Source of the DNA: Pseudomonas sp. PSE14
GTDB lineage: Bacteria; Pseudomonadota; Gammaproteobacteria; Pseudomonadales; Pseudomonadaceae
Reading direction: 5' to 3'
Assembly (NCBI RefSeq): GCF_029203285.1
Contig: NZ_CP115669.1
Coordinates: forward strand, 5,828,001-5,892,000
Length of the DNA stretch: 64,000 nucleotides
Both the position numbers and the translations under genes were made by a program. The notes beneath the pieces are model-generated. The model saw nothing but the letters and a program-made list of their open reading frames with translations. It did no database searches and was not told where the DNA came from. Position 1 is the stretch's first letter. The number at the start of each line of letters is the position of its first letter. Below, one piece after another: positions 1 through 7,009 of this stretch.

Positions 1-915
1 GCGCGAGTTGGCCGAGCAGACTTCGCCCTGGTTGAAGAAGATGCCGAAGGCGGCCTTCTCGGCGGCGAGATCGAGGTCGCGGCAGTCGGCGAACACCAGG
101 TTCGGGCTCTTGCCGCCGCACTCCAGCCAGACCTGCTTGAGGTTGGACTGGGCGGAATACTGCATGAAGTACTTGCCAACCTGGGTCGAGCCGGTGAACA
201 CCAGGGCGTCGACGTCCGGGTGCAGGCCGAGGGCCTTGCCGGCGGTCTCGCCCAGGCCCGGCACGACGTTCAGCACGCCTTCGGGCAGGCCGGCTTCCAG
301 TGCCAGCTCGGCCAGGCGCAGGGCCGAGAACGGCGACTGCTCGGCGGGCTTGAGCACCACGGAGTTGCCGGCGGCCAGGGCCGGCGCCAGCTTCCAGGCG
401 GCCATGTCGAGGGGGAAGTTCCACGGCACCACGGCGCCGATCACGCCCAGCGGGGTGCGGGTGATGGTGGCCAGGGCGTTCTGCGCAGTCGGCGCGACCT
501 GGTCGTAGAGTTTGTCGAGGCTTTCGGCGTACCAGGAGAACACGCCGGCAGCGCCGGGCACGTCGATGTTCCAGGCGTCCATCACCGGCTTGCCCATGTT
601 CAGGGTGTCGAGCAGGGCCAGTTCGTCGCGGTGCGCCATCATCAGTTCGGCGAGCTTGAGCAGCACGACCTTGCGCTCCCGCGGCGCCATGCGCGCCCAG
701 GGGCCTTCTTCGAAGGCCTGGCGGGCGATGCGCACGGCGGCGTCGACTTCGGCCTCGCCGCAGGCAGCGACATTCGCCAGCAGACGGTTGGTCGCCGGAT
801 CGATGGAAGCGAAGGTGGCGCCGTCACGAGCGGCCACGCGGCGGCCGCCGATCAGGGCGCTGTCGATGAAGGTCTGCCGGGCAGCGCGCTGCTGCCAGTC
901 GTTGAGCTCGTACAC
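1..915 (-). CDS. Aldehyde dehydrogenase (NAD-dependent, PuuC/AldH-like), C-terminus cut by window edge
   Basis: An NAD(P)+-dependent aldehyde dehydrogenase of the ALDH superfamily, oxidising an aldehyde to its acid in the cytosol. 305 codons are visible; the last part of the catalytic domain and the oligomerisation domain lie beyond base 1. Seen: the substrate/cofactor stretch PWNFP, the Rossmann motif FTGST, the general base in LECGGKSP (about E265) and the nucleophile in NQGEVCS (about C300). The N-terminal region resembles the gamma-glutamyl-aminobutyraldehyde dehydrogenase (PuuC/AldH) branch, but the substrate is an inference. The GTG start at 915 was preferred to the adjacent TTG because GGAG lies 7 bases upstream. 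A 183-base gap holding an AT-rich stretch (about 1000-1035) separates it from the nitrilase-like gene on the same strand and probably contains its promoter. Confidence 0.93.
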   Translation of the reverse strand, partial: MYELNDWQQRAARQTFIDSALIGGRRVAARDGATFASIDPATNRLLANVAACGEAEVDAAVRIARQAFEEGPWARMAPRERKVVLLKLAELMMAHRDELALLDTLNMGKPVMDAWNIDVPGAAGVFSWYAESLDKLYDQVAPTAQNALATITRTPLGVIGAVVPWNFPLDMAAWKLAPALAAGNSVVLKPAEQSPFSALRLAELALEAGLPEGVLNVVPGLGETAGKALGLHPDVDALVFTGSTQVGKYFMQYSAQSNLKQVWLECGGKSPNLVFADCRDLDLAAEKAAFGIFFNQGEVCSANSR

Positions 916-1098
916 CAAGGCACTCCTGCTTCAGTCGCGTCGAGGCGACTTTGTTTGTTCTGGATGTGCAATCGATGGTCGCCCAAGCCCCGGCATAGGA
1001 AAATTATTAAATTTGTCTTCGGGGTATATGAAAAAGCTGGGCAGCACGCACCACGTCGGTTCGCGGTGGGCCGACGCGCACCGCTTCGGGCCACTTCG

Positions 1099-1899
1099 TC
1101 AACGGGTGAGCGCGCTGTACATCTCCGGGCGGCGACCAGGCAGATAGGGGAAAGTCTCGCTCAGGCGGGCGCGCTGGTTCGGATCCAGGTCGACCAGCAG
1201 CAGGCTTTCGCCCGTACCCGCCGCCGCCAGCCGTTCGCCATCGGGCGCAGCGACGCAGGAACCGCCGAGAAACTGCAGCCCCTCCTCCACCCCGCAACGA
1301 CTGCAGCAGGCGACGAACAGCTGGTTCTCCAGCGCCCGCGCCGGAGCGATCACGCTCGATACCACGCCGTATTCGGGGGTCAGCGCGGTGGGGATGAGCA
1401 CCAGCCCGGCGCCGTTCAGGGCATGGGTACGCACCGCCTCGGGGTATTCCAGGTCGACGCCATTGAGCAGCCCGATGCGCCAGCCGGCGTATTCGAAGGG
1501 CTGCGGCAGGCGATCGCCGGCGCTGAACAGCTCCGCTTCCATGGCGCCGAACAGGTGCGTCTTGCGGTAATGGGCGATGGGCTCGCCGCTCGGGCCGATC
1601 ACCTGCACCGAGTTGTACGGCTTGCCGCCCTGGGGATGGCGTTCGGCGTAGCCGTAGGCGATGGCGACGCCCAGGCGCCGCGCCACCAGCTCGCCGATGC
1701 AGCGCGCCGACGGTCCGTCCGCCGCCTCGGCCAGCTCGGCCATGCGCTGCGGGACGTTGTAGCCGCCCAGCCACAGCTCCGGGCACAGCAGCAGCTGCGC
1801 GCCGGCAGCCGCGGCGGCATCGGCCTGGCGCTCCAGCTGTTCGAGATTGCCGGCGATGTCACCGGGAAGTCCGCAGGTCTGCCACAAGGCGATGCGCAT
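1099..1899 (-). CDS. Carbon-nitrogen hydrolase (nitrilase superfamily) lacking the catalytic cysteine
   Basis: A 266-residue protein with the whole nitrilase-superfamily fold, most like the R-stereoselective amidase (RamA) / deaminated-glutathione amidase type. The catalytic Glu is seen in LCPELW (E41) and the Lys in YRKTHLFG (K113). At the nucleophile site the family has G-L-L-I-C-Y-D-x-E-F-P-E, but this protein reads G-L-L-N-G-V-D-L-E-Y-P-E, so Cys is replaced by Gly147 and the two flanking residues also differ. The reading frame is otherwise uninterrupted, so it is either a pseudoenzyme or has an unusual mechanism. The ATG at 1899 was chosen because GGAG lies 9 bases upstream and the MRIALWQ start matches the family; the open frame continues upstream only through unconserved sequence. 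It is divergent from the LysR gene at 2090. Confidence 0.88.
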   Translation of the reverse strand: MRIALWQTCGLPGDIAGNLEQLERQADAAAAAGAQLLLCPELWLGGYNVPQRMAELAEAADGPSARCIGELVARRLGVAIAYGYAERHPQGGKPYNSVQVIGPSGEPIAHYRKTHLFGAMEAELFSAGDRLPQPFEYAGWRIGLLNGVDLEYPEAVRTHALNGAGLVLIPTALTPEYGVVSSVIAPARALENQLFVACCSRCGVEEGLQFLGGSCVAAPDGERLAAAGTGESLLLVDLDPNQRARLSETFPYLPGRRPEMYSALTR

Positions 1900-2089
1900 G
1901 AGCTTTACTCCGAGCTGCGTGTAGGAAAATTGCGCGGTCGCCGGAGTATGCCCGTGCCCGGCGGGACGCAGCAGACGGTCAAGGCCATGAAAAATGTGGT
2001 CGGCGGCGAGGAAAATCTTCGCCACGGGCCGCCCCCGCGGGCAGGCGCAACACGGTATCTTGTATAAAAAAGCATCAACGAGGCGTGCA

Positions 2090-2998
2090 GTGGCTTCCTA
2101 TACCTTGCGGCAATTGAAGTATTTCGTGACCACCGTGGAATGCGGCAGCGTGGCCGAGGCCTCGCGCAAGCTGTACATCGCGCAGCCATCCATCTCCACG
2201 GCGATCAAGGGTCTGGAGGAGAGCTTCGGCGTGCAGCTGTTCATCCGCCACCATGCCCAGGGCGTGTCGCTCACCCCCAGCGGCGCGCGCTTCTACCGCA
2301 AGGCGCAGGAACTGCTGCGCATGGCCCATGAGTTCGAGCAGAACGCCCTGGCGGACAACGACGTGGTGGCCGGGCAGATCGACATCGGCTGCTTCGAGAC
2401 CGTCGCCCCGCTCTACCTGCCGCGCCTGATCGCAGGCTTCCGCGAGCGCTATCCGGGGGTGGAAATCCGCATCAGCGACGGCGAACAGCAGGAACTGGTG
2501 CAGGGCCTCACCGCCGGCCGCTTCGACCTCGCGCTGCTCTACGACCACGACCTGGACGGCACCATCGCCACCGACCCGCTGATGCCGGCCCAACGGCCCT
2601 ATGCGCTGCTGCCGGAGGACCATCGCTTCGCCCAGCAGGACAAGGTGTCCCTGCGCGACCTGGCCTTGGAGCCGATGATCCTGCTCGATGTGCAGCCAAG
2701 TCGTACCTATTTCGTGAGCATCTTCGAGGAACTGGGACTGAACCCGCACATCGCCTTCAGCTCGCCGTCGATCGAGATGGTGCGCGGCATGGTCGGCCAG
2801 GGCTTCGGTTTCTCGGTGCTGGTCACCCGCCCGCACTCGGAGTGCACCTACGACGGCAAGAAGGTGGTGATGGTGAACATCGCCGAGGACGTCAGCGCCT
2901 CCGGCCTGGTCGCCGCCTGGCTCAAGCGCGCCCAGCTGACCAAGCCGGCGCAGCTGTTCGTCGACTACGCGCGGGAAGAGTTGAGCGGCAAGCACTGA
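2090..2998 (+). CDS. LysR-family transcriptional regulator
   Basis: A 302-residue LysR-type regulator. The N-terminal winged helix-turn-helix (about residues 5-62) reads LRQLKYFVTTVECGSVAEAS followed by a canonical recognition helix with QPSISTAIKGLE. A substrate-binding domain follows from about residue 90 to the end, with the typical RFDLALLY strand. The GTG start at 2090 places the HTH at the usual distance from the N-terminus and has GAGG 6 bases upstream; the longer upstream frame is unconserved. It diverges from the nitrilase-like and aldehyde dehydrogenase genes and is the natural candidate regulator for them. The inducer is unknown. A weak T-rich/A-rich segment (2058-2072) sits in the 190-base divergent region. 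Confidence 0.93.
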   Translation: MASYTLRQLKYFVTTVECGSVAEASRKLYIAQPSISTAIKGLEESFGVQLFIRHHAQGVSLTPSGARFYRKAQELLRMAHEFEQNALADNDVVAGQIDIGCFETVAPLYLPRLIAGFRERYPGVEIRISDGEQQELVQGLTAGRFDLALLYDHDLDGTIATDPLMPAQRPYALLPEDHRFAQQDKVSLRDLALEPMILLDVQPSRTYFVSIFEELGLNPHIAFSSPSIEMVRGMVGQGFGFSVLVTRPHSECTYDGKKVVMVNIAEDVSASGLVAAWLKRAQLTKPAQLFVDYAREELSGKH

Positions 2999-3016
2999 GG
3001 CTGCTTTTCACTTTTC

Positions 3017-3190
3017 GTAGGAGCGAGCTTGCTCGCGAACCCGCCCAACTGCAGGGCTGTTCGCAAGCAAGGACTGGGCGCCCCTCGCTCCCGCAAAAGC
3101 CGTCCAAACGTCCCCCACAGGAGCGGACCATGCCCGCGATTTTCCGGCCCGGTACCGTGCCGTGCGATTCGCGAGCAAGCTCGCTCCCAC
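3017..3190. repeat. Cluster of three REP units, including one insertion variant
   Basis: Three Pseudomonas REP units occupy most of the 333-base gap 2999-3331. A forward unit (GTAGGAGCGAG..TTGCTCGCGAAC) spans 3017-3040. An inverted unit at 3059-3094 carries a 12-base GC-rich insert between its two halves. Another inverted unit spans 3167-3190. The opposed outer units could fold into a long hairpin at RNA level, as in REPIN pairs. The rest of the gap (3191-3331) shows only a possible -10 (TACAAT, 3288-3293) ahead of the next gene. Confidence 0.9.
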
Positions 3191-3331
3191 GAAGAGCCGT
3201 CTGGCCACAATGCAACCACCGGTGCAATCACAGGCGCAGGAAAATCCCTCCCATCATCCCCGCTGCCCCCAATCGTCCCCAGGGGGTTACAATCCCGCCC
3301 CCTTTTCAGCTTTTCTTCGCCTCACCGCCCC

Positions 3332-4360
3332 ATGCTCATCTGGAAAGAGCGCGTGCAGCGCCTGATCACCCTCGTCCTCGGCCTGCTGCAGCGCTACCCG
3401 CACCTGGTCGCCCTGTTCGGTTTCTGTTCCGGGGTGTTCAGCTTCATCATGGTGGACCGCCACCGCGCCGGCTTCGCCCGGGTAATGGCCATCGTCATGC
3501 TGGTGAGCTGGGTCTGGCTGATGCTGGAGAACCTGCTCACCGACCGCTTCAAGCGCCGCTTCGGCTGGGAGGTACCGCCGGGGCTGCTGCGCTACGCGAC
3601 TCAGCTGATTCACCAGGAAAGCCTGTTCTTCTGCCTGCCGTTCTTCTTCATCACCACCACCTGGAACAGCGGCCAGGCCCTGTTCACCGGCGCGCTGACG
3701 CTGGCCGGGCTGATGGCGATCACCGACCCGATCTACTACAAGTTCCTCTCGGTGCGGCGCTGGACCTTCCTCGGCTACCACACCCTGACGCTGTTCGCGG
3801 TGCTGCTCACCGCCCTGCCGATCATCCTCCACCTGAGCACGCCGCAGAGCTACCAGGCGGCACTGGGCATCGCCGTGCTGCTGTCCTTCCCGAGCCTGGC
3901 GGTGACGGTGAAGATCCACAAATGGTGGCGCTGGCTCGCCCTCGTCGGCCTGACCTTGTCGATTGGTGCGGTGGGCTGGTTCGCCCGCGCCTGGGTGCCG
4001 CCCTCGACCCTGTGGATGACCGAGATGGCGGTGACCGAAAGCTTCGACAACGCCCAGCGCACCCCCGGCGACAGCCTGGATACCGTCAGCGTCGCGCAGA
4101 TCAAAGCCCAGGGCCTCTACGCCTACACCGCGATCACCGCCCCGCGGGGGCTGAATGAGCGCATCTACCACGCCTGGCGCCTGAACGGCCAGGAAGTCGA
4201 CCGCATCGCCCTGGACATCAAGGGTGGCCGCGAGGCCGGCTACCGCGCCTGGACGCACAAGCAGAACTTCCCGACCGACCCGGTGGGCAACTGGCAGGTG
4301 CAGGTGCTGACGGAAGCCGGCCAGGTCATCGGTACGCTGCGCTTCGAGGTCACGCCCTGA
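3332..4360 (+). CDS. DUF5924 / DUF2914 integral membrane protein
   Basis: A 342-residue membrane protein of unknown function. About seven hydrophobic helices span residues 10-225, the region called DUF5924 in Pseudomonas. The C-terminal soluble part, from about residue 240, is a DUF2914-type domain with the pattern Y-x-x-T-x-I-x-A-P-x-G-L-N-E-R-I-Y-H-x-W and an ending (W-Q-V-Q-V-L-T, I-G-T-L-R-F-E-V) that resembles a carbohydrate-binding or cell-surface sandwich. The ATG at 3332 is the first start that gives a normal N-terminus; the frame upstream runs back through REP sequence and is not coding. It stands alone between a REP cluster and the thioesterase gene 78 bases downstream. No function is assigned. 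Confidence 0.88.
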   Translation: MLIWKERVQRLITLVLGLLQRYPHLVALFGFCSGVFSFIMVDRHRAGFARVMAIVMLVSWVWLMLENLLTDRFKRRFGWEVPPGLLRYATQLIHQESLFFCLPFFFITTTWNSGQALFTGALTLAGLMAITDPIYYKFLSVRRWTFLGYHTLTLFAVLLTALPIILHLSTPQSYQAALGIAVLLSFPSLAVTVKIHKWWRWLALVGLTLSIGAVGWFARAWVPPSTLWMTEMAVTESFDNAQRTPGDSLDTVSVAQIKAQGLYAYTAITAPRGLNERIYHAWRLNGQEVDRIALDIKGGREAGYRAWTHKQNFPTDPVGNWQVQVLTEAGQVIGTLRFEVTP

Positions 4361-4438
4361 CCCGCCGGTATCCTTGACCCAGGGCGGCGCTTTCCCCTAC
4401 AAGACCCTCTTCCGAGAACAAAAAGCGCCGAGAGAGTC

Positions 4439-5278
4439 ATGACCGATACTGCCCTGCACCCATTCGACCGCGCCGTCGCCCTGCAACCCGTGGAAGGCCA
4501 GCCCGACCTCTACGACGGCCACACCAGCCCGGACTACTGGAACATGGTCGGCCCCTTCGGCGGCATTACCGCGGCCATTCTCCTGCAGGGCGCGTTGCGC
4601 CATCCGCAGCTGCTCGGCAGCCCGCTCTCGCTGACGGTGAACTACGCCAGCGCCGTGGTGGCCGGGGCGTTCCAGGTCCAGGCCACGCCGGTCCGCACCA
4701 ACCGCTCCACCCAGCACTGGCTGCTGCAGCTGCTGCAGGCCGATGAAAGCGGCGAGCAGCAGGTCACCACCACCGCCACCCTGGTCACCGCCCTGCGCCG
4801 CGAGACTTGGAGCCAGAGCGACCTGCACATGCCACAGGTGACCCCGCCCGGCGAACTGGAGCGGATGTCCCTTGCGGGCAAGAGCGTGGCCTGGCCGCAG
4901 CAGTACGAAATGCGCGCCGCCAGCGGCAGCATCCCGACCCGCTGGGACGGCAGCGGCGAGCACAGCCGCAGCCAGTTCTGGCTGCGCGACGCCCAGCCCC
5001 GCCCGCTGGACTTCCTGTCGCTGGCGGCGATGAGCGACATCTTCTACCCGCGCGTCTGGCTGCGCCGCGCCACCCCGGTACCGGCAGGCACCGTGTCGAT
5101 CACCACCTACTTCCATACCGACCACGCGCAACTGGCGGAAGTCGGCACCGGCTACCTGCTCGGCGACGCCCGTGGACAGGCCTTCCGCAATGGTTTCTTC
5201 GACCAGGCGGCGGAGCTGTGGAGCGAGTCGGGCGAACTACTGGCGACCAGCAACCAGATCGTTTACTACAAGGAATGA
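4439..5278 (+). CDS. Acyl-CoA thioesterase, double-hotdog (TesB-like) family
   Basis: A 279-residue protein with two hotdog halves, typical of TesB-like acyl-CoA thioesterases (4HBT_3 type), which hydrolyse acyl-CoA to free acid and CoA. Seen: the N-terminal half with W-N-M-V-G-P-F-G-G-I-T-A-A, where the helix that packs against the first sheet begins, and the C-terminal half with P-R-P-L-D-F-L-S-L-A-A-M-S-D and the final strand G-F-F-D-Q-A-A-E-L-W, then L-L-A-T-S-N-Q-I-V-Y. The chain length the substrate needs cannot be read from the sequence. It is transcribed alone; a REP pair and a bidirectional terminator follow directly. Confidence 0.9.
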   Translation: MTDTALHPFDRAVALQPVEGQPDLYDGHTSPDYWNMVGPFGGITAAILLQGALRHPQLLGSPLSLTVNYASAVVAGAFQVQATPVRTNRSTQHWLLQLLQADESGEQQVTTTATLVTALRRETWSQSDLHMPQVTPPGELERMSLAGKSVAWPQQYEMRAASGSIPTRWDGSGEHSRSQFWLRDAQPRPLDFLSLAAMSDIFYPRVWLRRATPVPAGTVSITTYFHTDHAQLAEVGTGYLLGDARGQAFRNGFFDQAAELWSESGELLATSNQIVYYKE

Positions 5279-5281
5279 ACC

Positions 5282-5350
5282 TGTAGGAGCGAGCTTGCTC
5301 GCGAACCAGGTCCGCAGTGGGGCCGGTTCGCGAGCAAGCTCGCTCCCACA
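5282..5350. repeat. REP pair (inverted)
   Basis: Two REP units in head-to-head orientation (about 5283-5306 and 5326-5349) separated by a short GC-rich loop, immediately after the thioesterase stop codon. The arms are almost perfectly complementary. Confidence 0.92.
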
Positions 5351-5356
5351 AGATGC

Positions 5357-5385
5357 AAAAAGCCCGGCGCATGGCCGGGCTTTTT
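5357..5385. terminator. Bidirectional rho-independent terminator
   Basis: A perfect 8-bp stem AGCCCGGC/GCCGGGCT with a 5-base loop, flanked by an A-run on the left and a T-run on the right. It can therefore stop both the thioesterase transcript and the convergent yjdM transcript. Confidence 0.9.
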
Positions 5386-5402
5386 GTTGGGGGCGAGAAG
5401 GC

Positions 5403-5744
5403 TCAGACCTTCTTCACGAACTCCGACTTCAGCTTCATCGCGCCGATGCCGTCGATCTTGCAGTCGATGTCGTGGTCGCCGTCTACCAGGCGGATGTTCT
5501 TCACCTTGGTGCCGACCTTCACCACCAGGGACGAGCCCTTGACCTTCAGGTCCTTGATCACGGTGACGGTGTCGCCGTCCTGCAGCAGGTTGCCAACGGA
5601 ATCCTTGATCACGCGGGCATCGCCGTCCGCTTCGGCCGCACCATTGGCGGACCACTCGTGGGCGCACTCCGGGCAGATCAGCAGATCGCCGTCTTCATAG
5701 GTGTACTCGGAGTTGCATTTCGGGCAGGCAGGCAAGGTGCTCAC
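5403..5744 (-). CDS. yjdM: YjdM (PhnA-type) zinc-ribbon protein
   Basis: A 113-residue protein of the YjdM/PhnA family. The N-terminal zinc ribbon has two Cys pairs, CPKC near residue 7 and CPEC near residue 25, with the linker S-E-Y-T-Y-E-D-G. The C-terminal PhnA domain ends with the hallmark [20 protein letters not shown]. The old link to alkylphosphonate use is not supported by context here, and the function remains unclear. The GTG at 5744 ([10 protein letters not shown]) was preferred to the GTG at 5756 because GAGA lies about 6 bases upstream of it; the outer GTG has no ribosome-binding site. Confidence 0.93.
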   Translation of the reverse strand: MSTLPACPKCNSEYTYEDGDLLICPECAHEWSANGAAEADGDARVIKDSVGNLLQDGDTVTVIKDLKVKGSSLVVKVGTKVKNIRLVDGDHDIDCKIDGIGAMKLKSEFVKKV

Positions 5745-5974
5745 GGCGATTCTCACATTGGAACGGTTGAAAGACCGCAGAGTATATAAGGTTTAAGCCC
5801 TTCCTGTCGGTACTGCCGTCGGACAGGCCTCTTTCCGTTCTCACAAGAGCGTTTCGGAAAACTCCCAACAAGTCTCGGAACCCACGACATTCCATCTTCC
5901 GCAACACGCGGCAAAGCTTGCCGGCCTCGGTCTTCCGGCCGATTTTCCGCCAACCGTTCAAGAGAGAACACGCC

Positions 5975-6169
5975 ATGAAACGACTCTGCATCCTTCTCGC
6001 CACCTGCGCCGTCCTCGCCGCCTGCGACAAGAAACCCGAACCGGCTCCGCAAGCCAGCGCGCCCGCCGCTCAGCCGGCGGCTCCGGCTCCGGCTCCGGCT
6101 GAGCCTGCCGCCGCACCGACGCAAGCACCACAAGCCACCGAGCAGCCCGCTGAGCAGCAACAGCAGTAA
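5975..6169 (+). CDS. Small Pro/Ala-rich lipoprotein
   Basis: A 64-residue predicted lipoprotein. A short signal peptide (MKRLCILLATCAVL) ends in the lipobox L-A-A-C with the lipidated Cys near residue 16. The mature part is low complexity: AP/PA repeats followed by Q/E residues ending in four Gln. Proline-alanine tracts of this kind usually form extended linkers across the periplasm or at the outer membrane. The ATG at 5975 has a GAGAGAA element at a good distance. No family is recognised. It stands alone in a 468-base space between yjdM and the cytochrome gene. Confidence 0.8.
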   Translation: MKRLCILLATCAVLAACDKKPEPAPQASAPAAQPAAPAPAPAEPAAAPTQAPQATEQPAEQQQQ

Positions 6170-6212
6170 TGCCGAACCGGCGCGCGCCTCGCCTGGCGCC
6201 GCCGGTCCTCCG

Positions 6213-6863
6213 TCAGGGCTGCAGTTGACTGAGATAAGCGCTCAGCGCCGCGATATCGCCATCGCTGAGCGAAACCGCCACCCCGAGCATGGGCGAATCC
6301 GCCCGGCTGGGATCCTTGTCGCGGTAGCGCTGCAGGGCATGACTCAGGTAGGGGCCGGGCTGGCCGGCAATGCGTGGAATGCCGTCGTGCCCCAGTGCGG
6401 CGGCACCGTGGCAGGCGGCGCAGACAGTGCCGAAGCGCTGCGCGCCCTGCGCTGCCAGTGCGTTGTCCACCGGCTCGGTGGCGGGTCTGGGATGGACCTT
6501 CTGCTGGCTGAAGTAGAAGGCGATGTTCACCCGCTCCTCCAGGGTCAGCAGCTTCGCGGCCTGGTTCATCACGAAGTCGGTACGCTGGCGGGTGACGTAC
6601 TTTTCGAAGGCGTCGAACAGGTACTGCGGATTCTGTCCGGCAAGGTTGGGAATGTAGTCACGCTTGCTGTTGCCGTCCTCGCCGTGGCACTTGCTGCACA
6701 GCAGGATGCGCTCCTGCGCCGCGGCGTAGGAACGCTCCCGCGCGGCGGGGTCCTTCTCCAGGGCGGCGAGCCGATCCATCATCTCCGATGACTGACCCAT
6801 TGCCTGGGCACTCGCGCACAGCAGCACCCACAACAGAACGACTCTCCCCATCGCCGCACCCAT
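6213..6863 (-). CDS. Dihaem c-type cytochrome (cytochrome c4-like)
   Basis: A 216-residue periplasmic cytochrome c with two haem-binding motifs, CSKCH (about residues 54-58) and CAACH (about 148-152), each at the start of a class I cytochrome domain. An N-terminal Sec signal peptide is visible (VVLLWVLLCASAQA). The two-domain layout and length are those of cytochrome c4 and its relatives, which carry electrons to terminal oxidases or other periplasmic partners. Axial Met candidates occur in each half. It is transcribed alone. The ATG at 6863 is uncertain; the ATG four codons later is nearly as good. Confidence 0.88.
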   Translation of the reverse strand: MGAAMGRVVLLWVLLCASAQAMGQSSEMMDRLAALEKDPAARERSYAAAQERILLCSKCHGEDGNSKRDYIPNLAGQNPQYLFDAFEKYVTRQRTDFVMNQAAKLLTLEERVNIAFYFSQQKVHPRPATEPVDNALAAQGAQRFGTVCAACHGAAALGHDGIPRIAGQPGPYLSHALQRYRDKDPSRADSPMLGVAVSLSDGDIAALSAYLSQLQP

Positions 6864-6947
6864 GCTCGATTTTCCCAGCGTGGAACATAGAGGCTTTCTG
6901 AAGGAAGTTTCCGACGCAGATCAAGCCGGCACACAAATCCTGCGGAC

Positions 6948-6975
6948 AAAAAAAGGGGGAGCATCGTGCTCCCCC
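6948..6975 (-). terminator. Terminator downstream of pycB
   Basis: A perfect inverted repeat GGGGGAGCA/TGCTCCCCC (6955-6975) preceded on the plus strand by an A-run, which is a T-run on the minus strand. It ends the pycA-pycB transcript. Confidence 0.92.
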
Positions 6976-7009
6976 GGGGACTGAACCTTAAAGACCCGTC
7001 TGTCCTTGG

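Noticed and set aside
220-2067. A 615-codon plus-strand open frame over the ALDH and nitrilase-like genes
   Set aside because: It is a shadow of two recognisable minus-strand genes and shows no domain.
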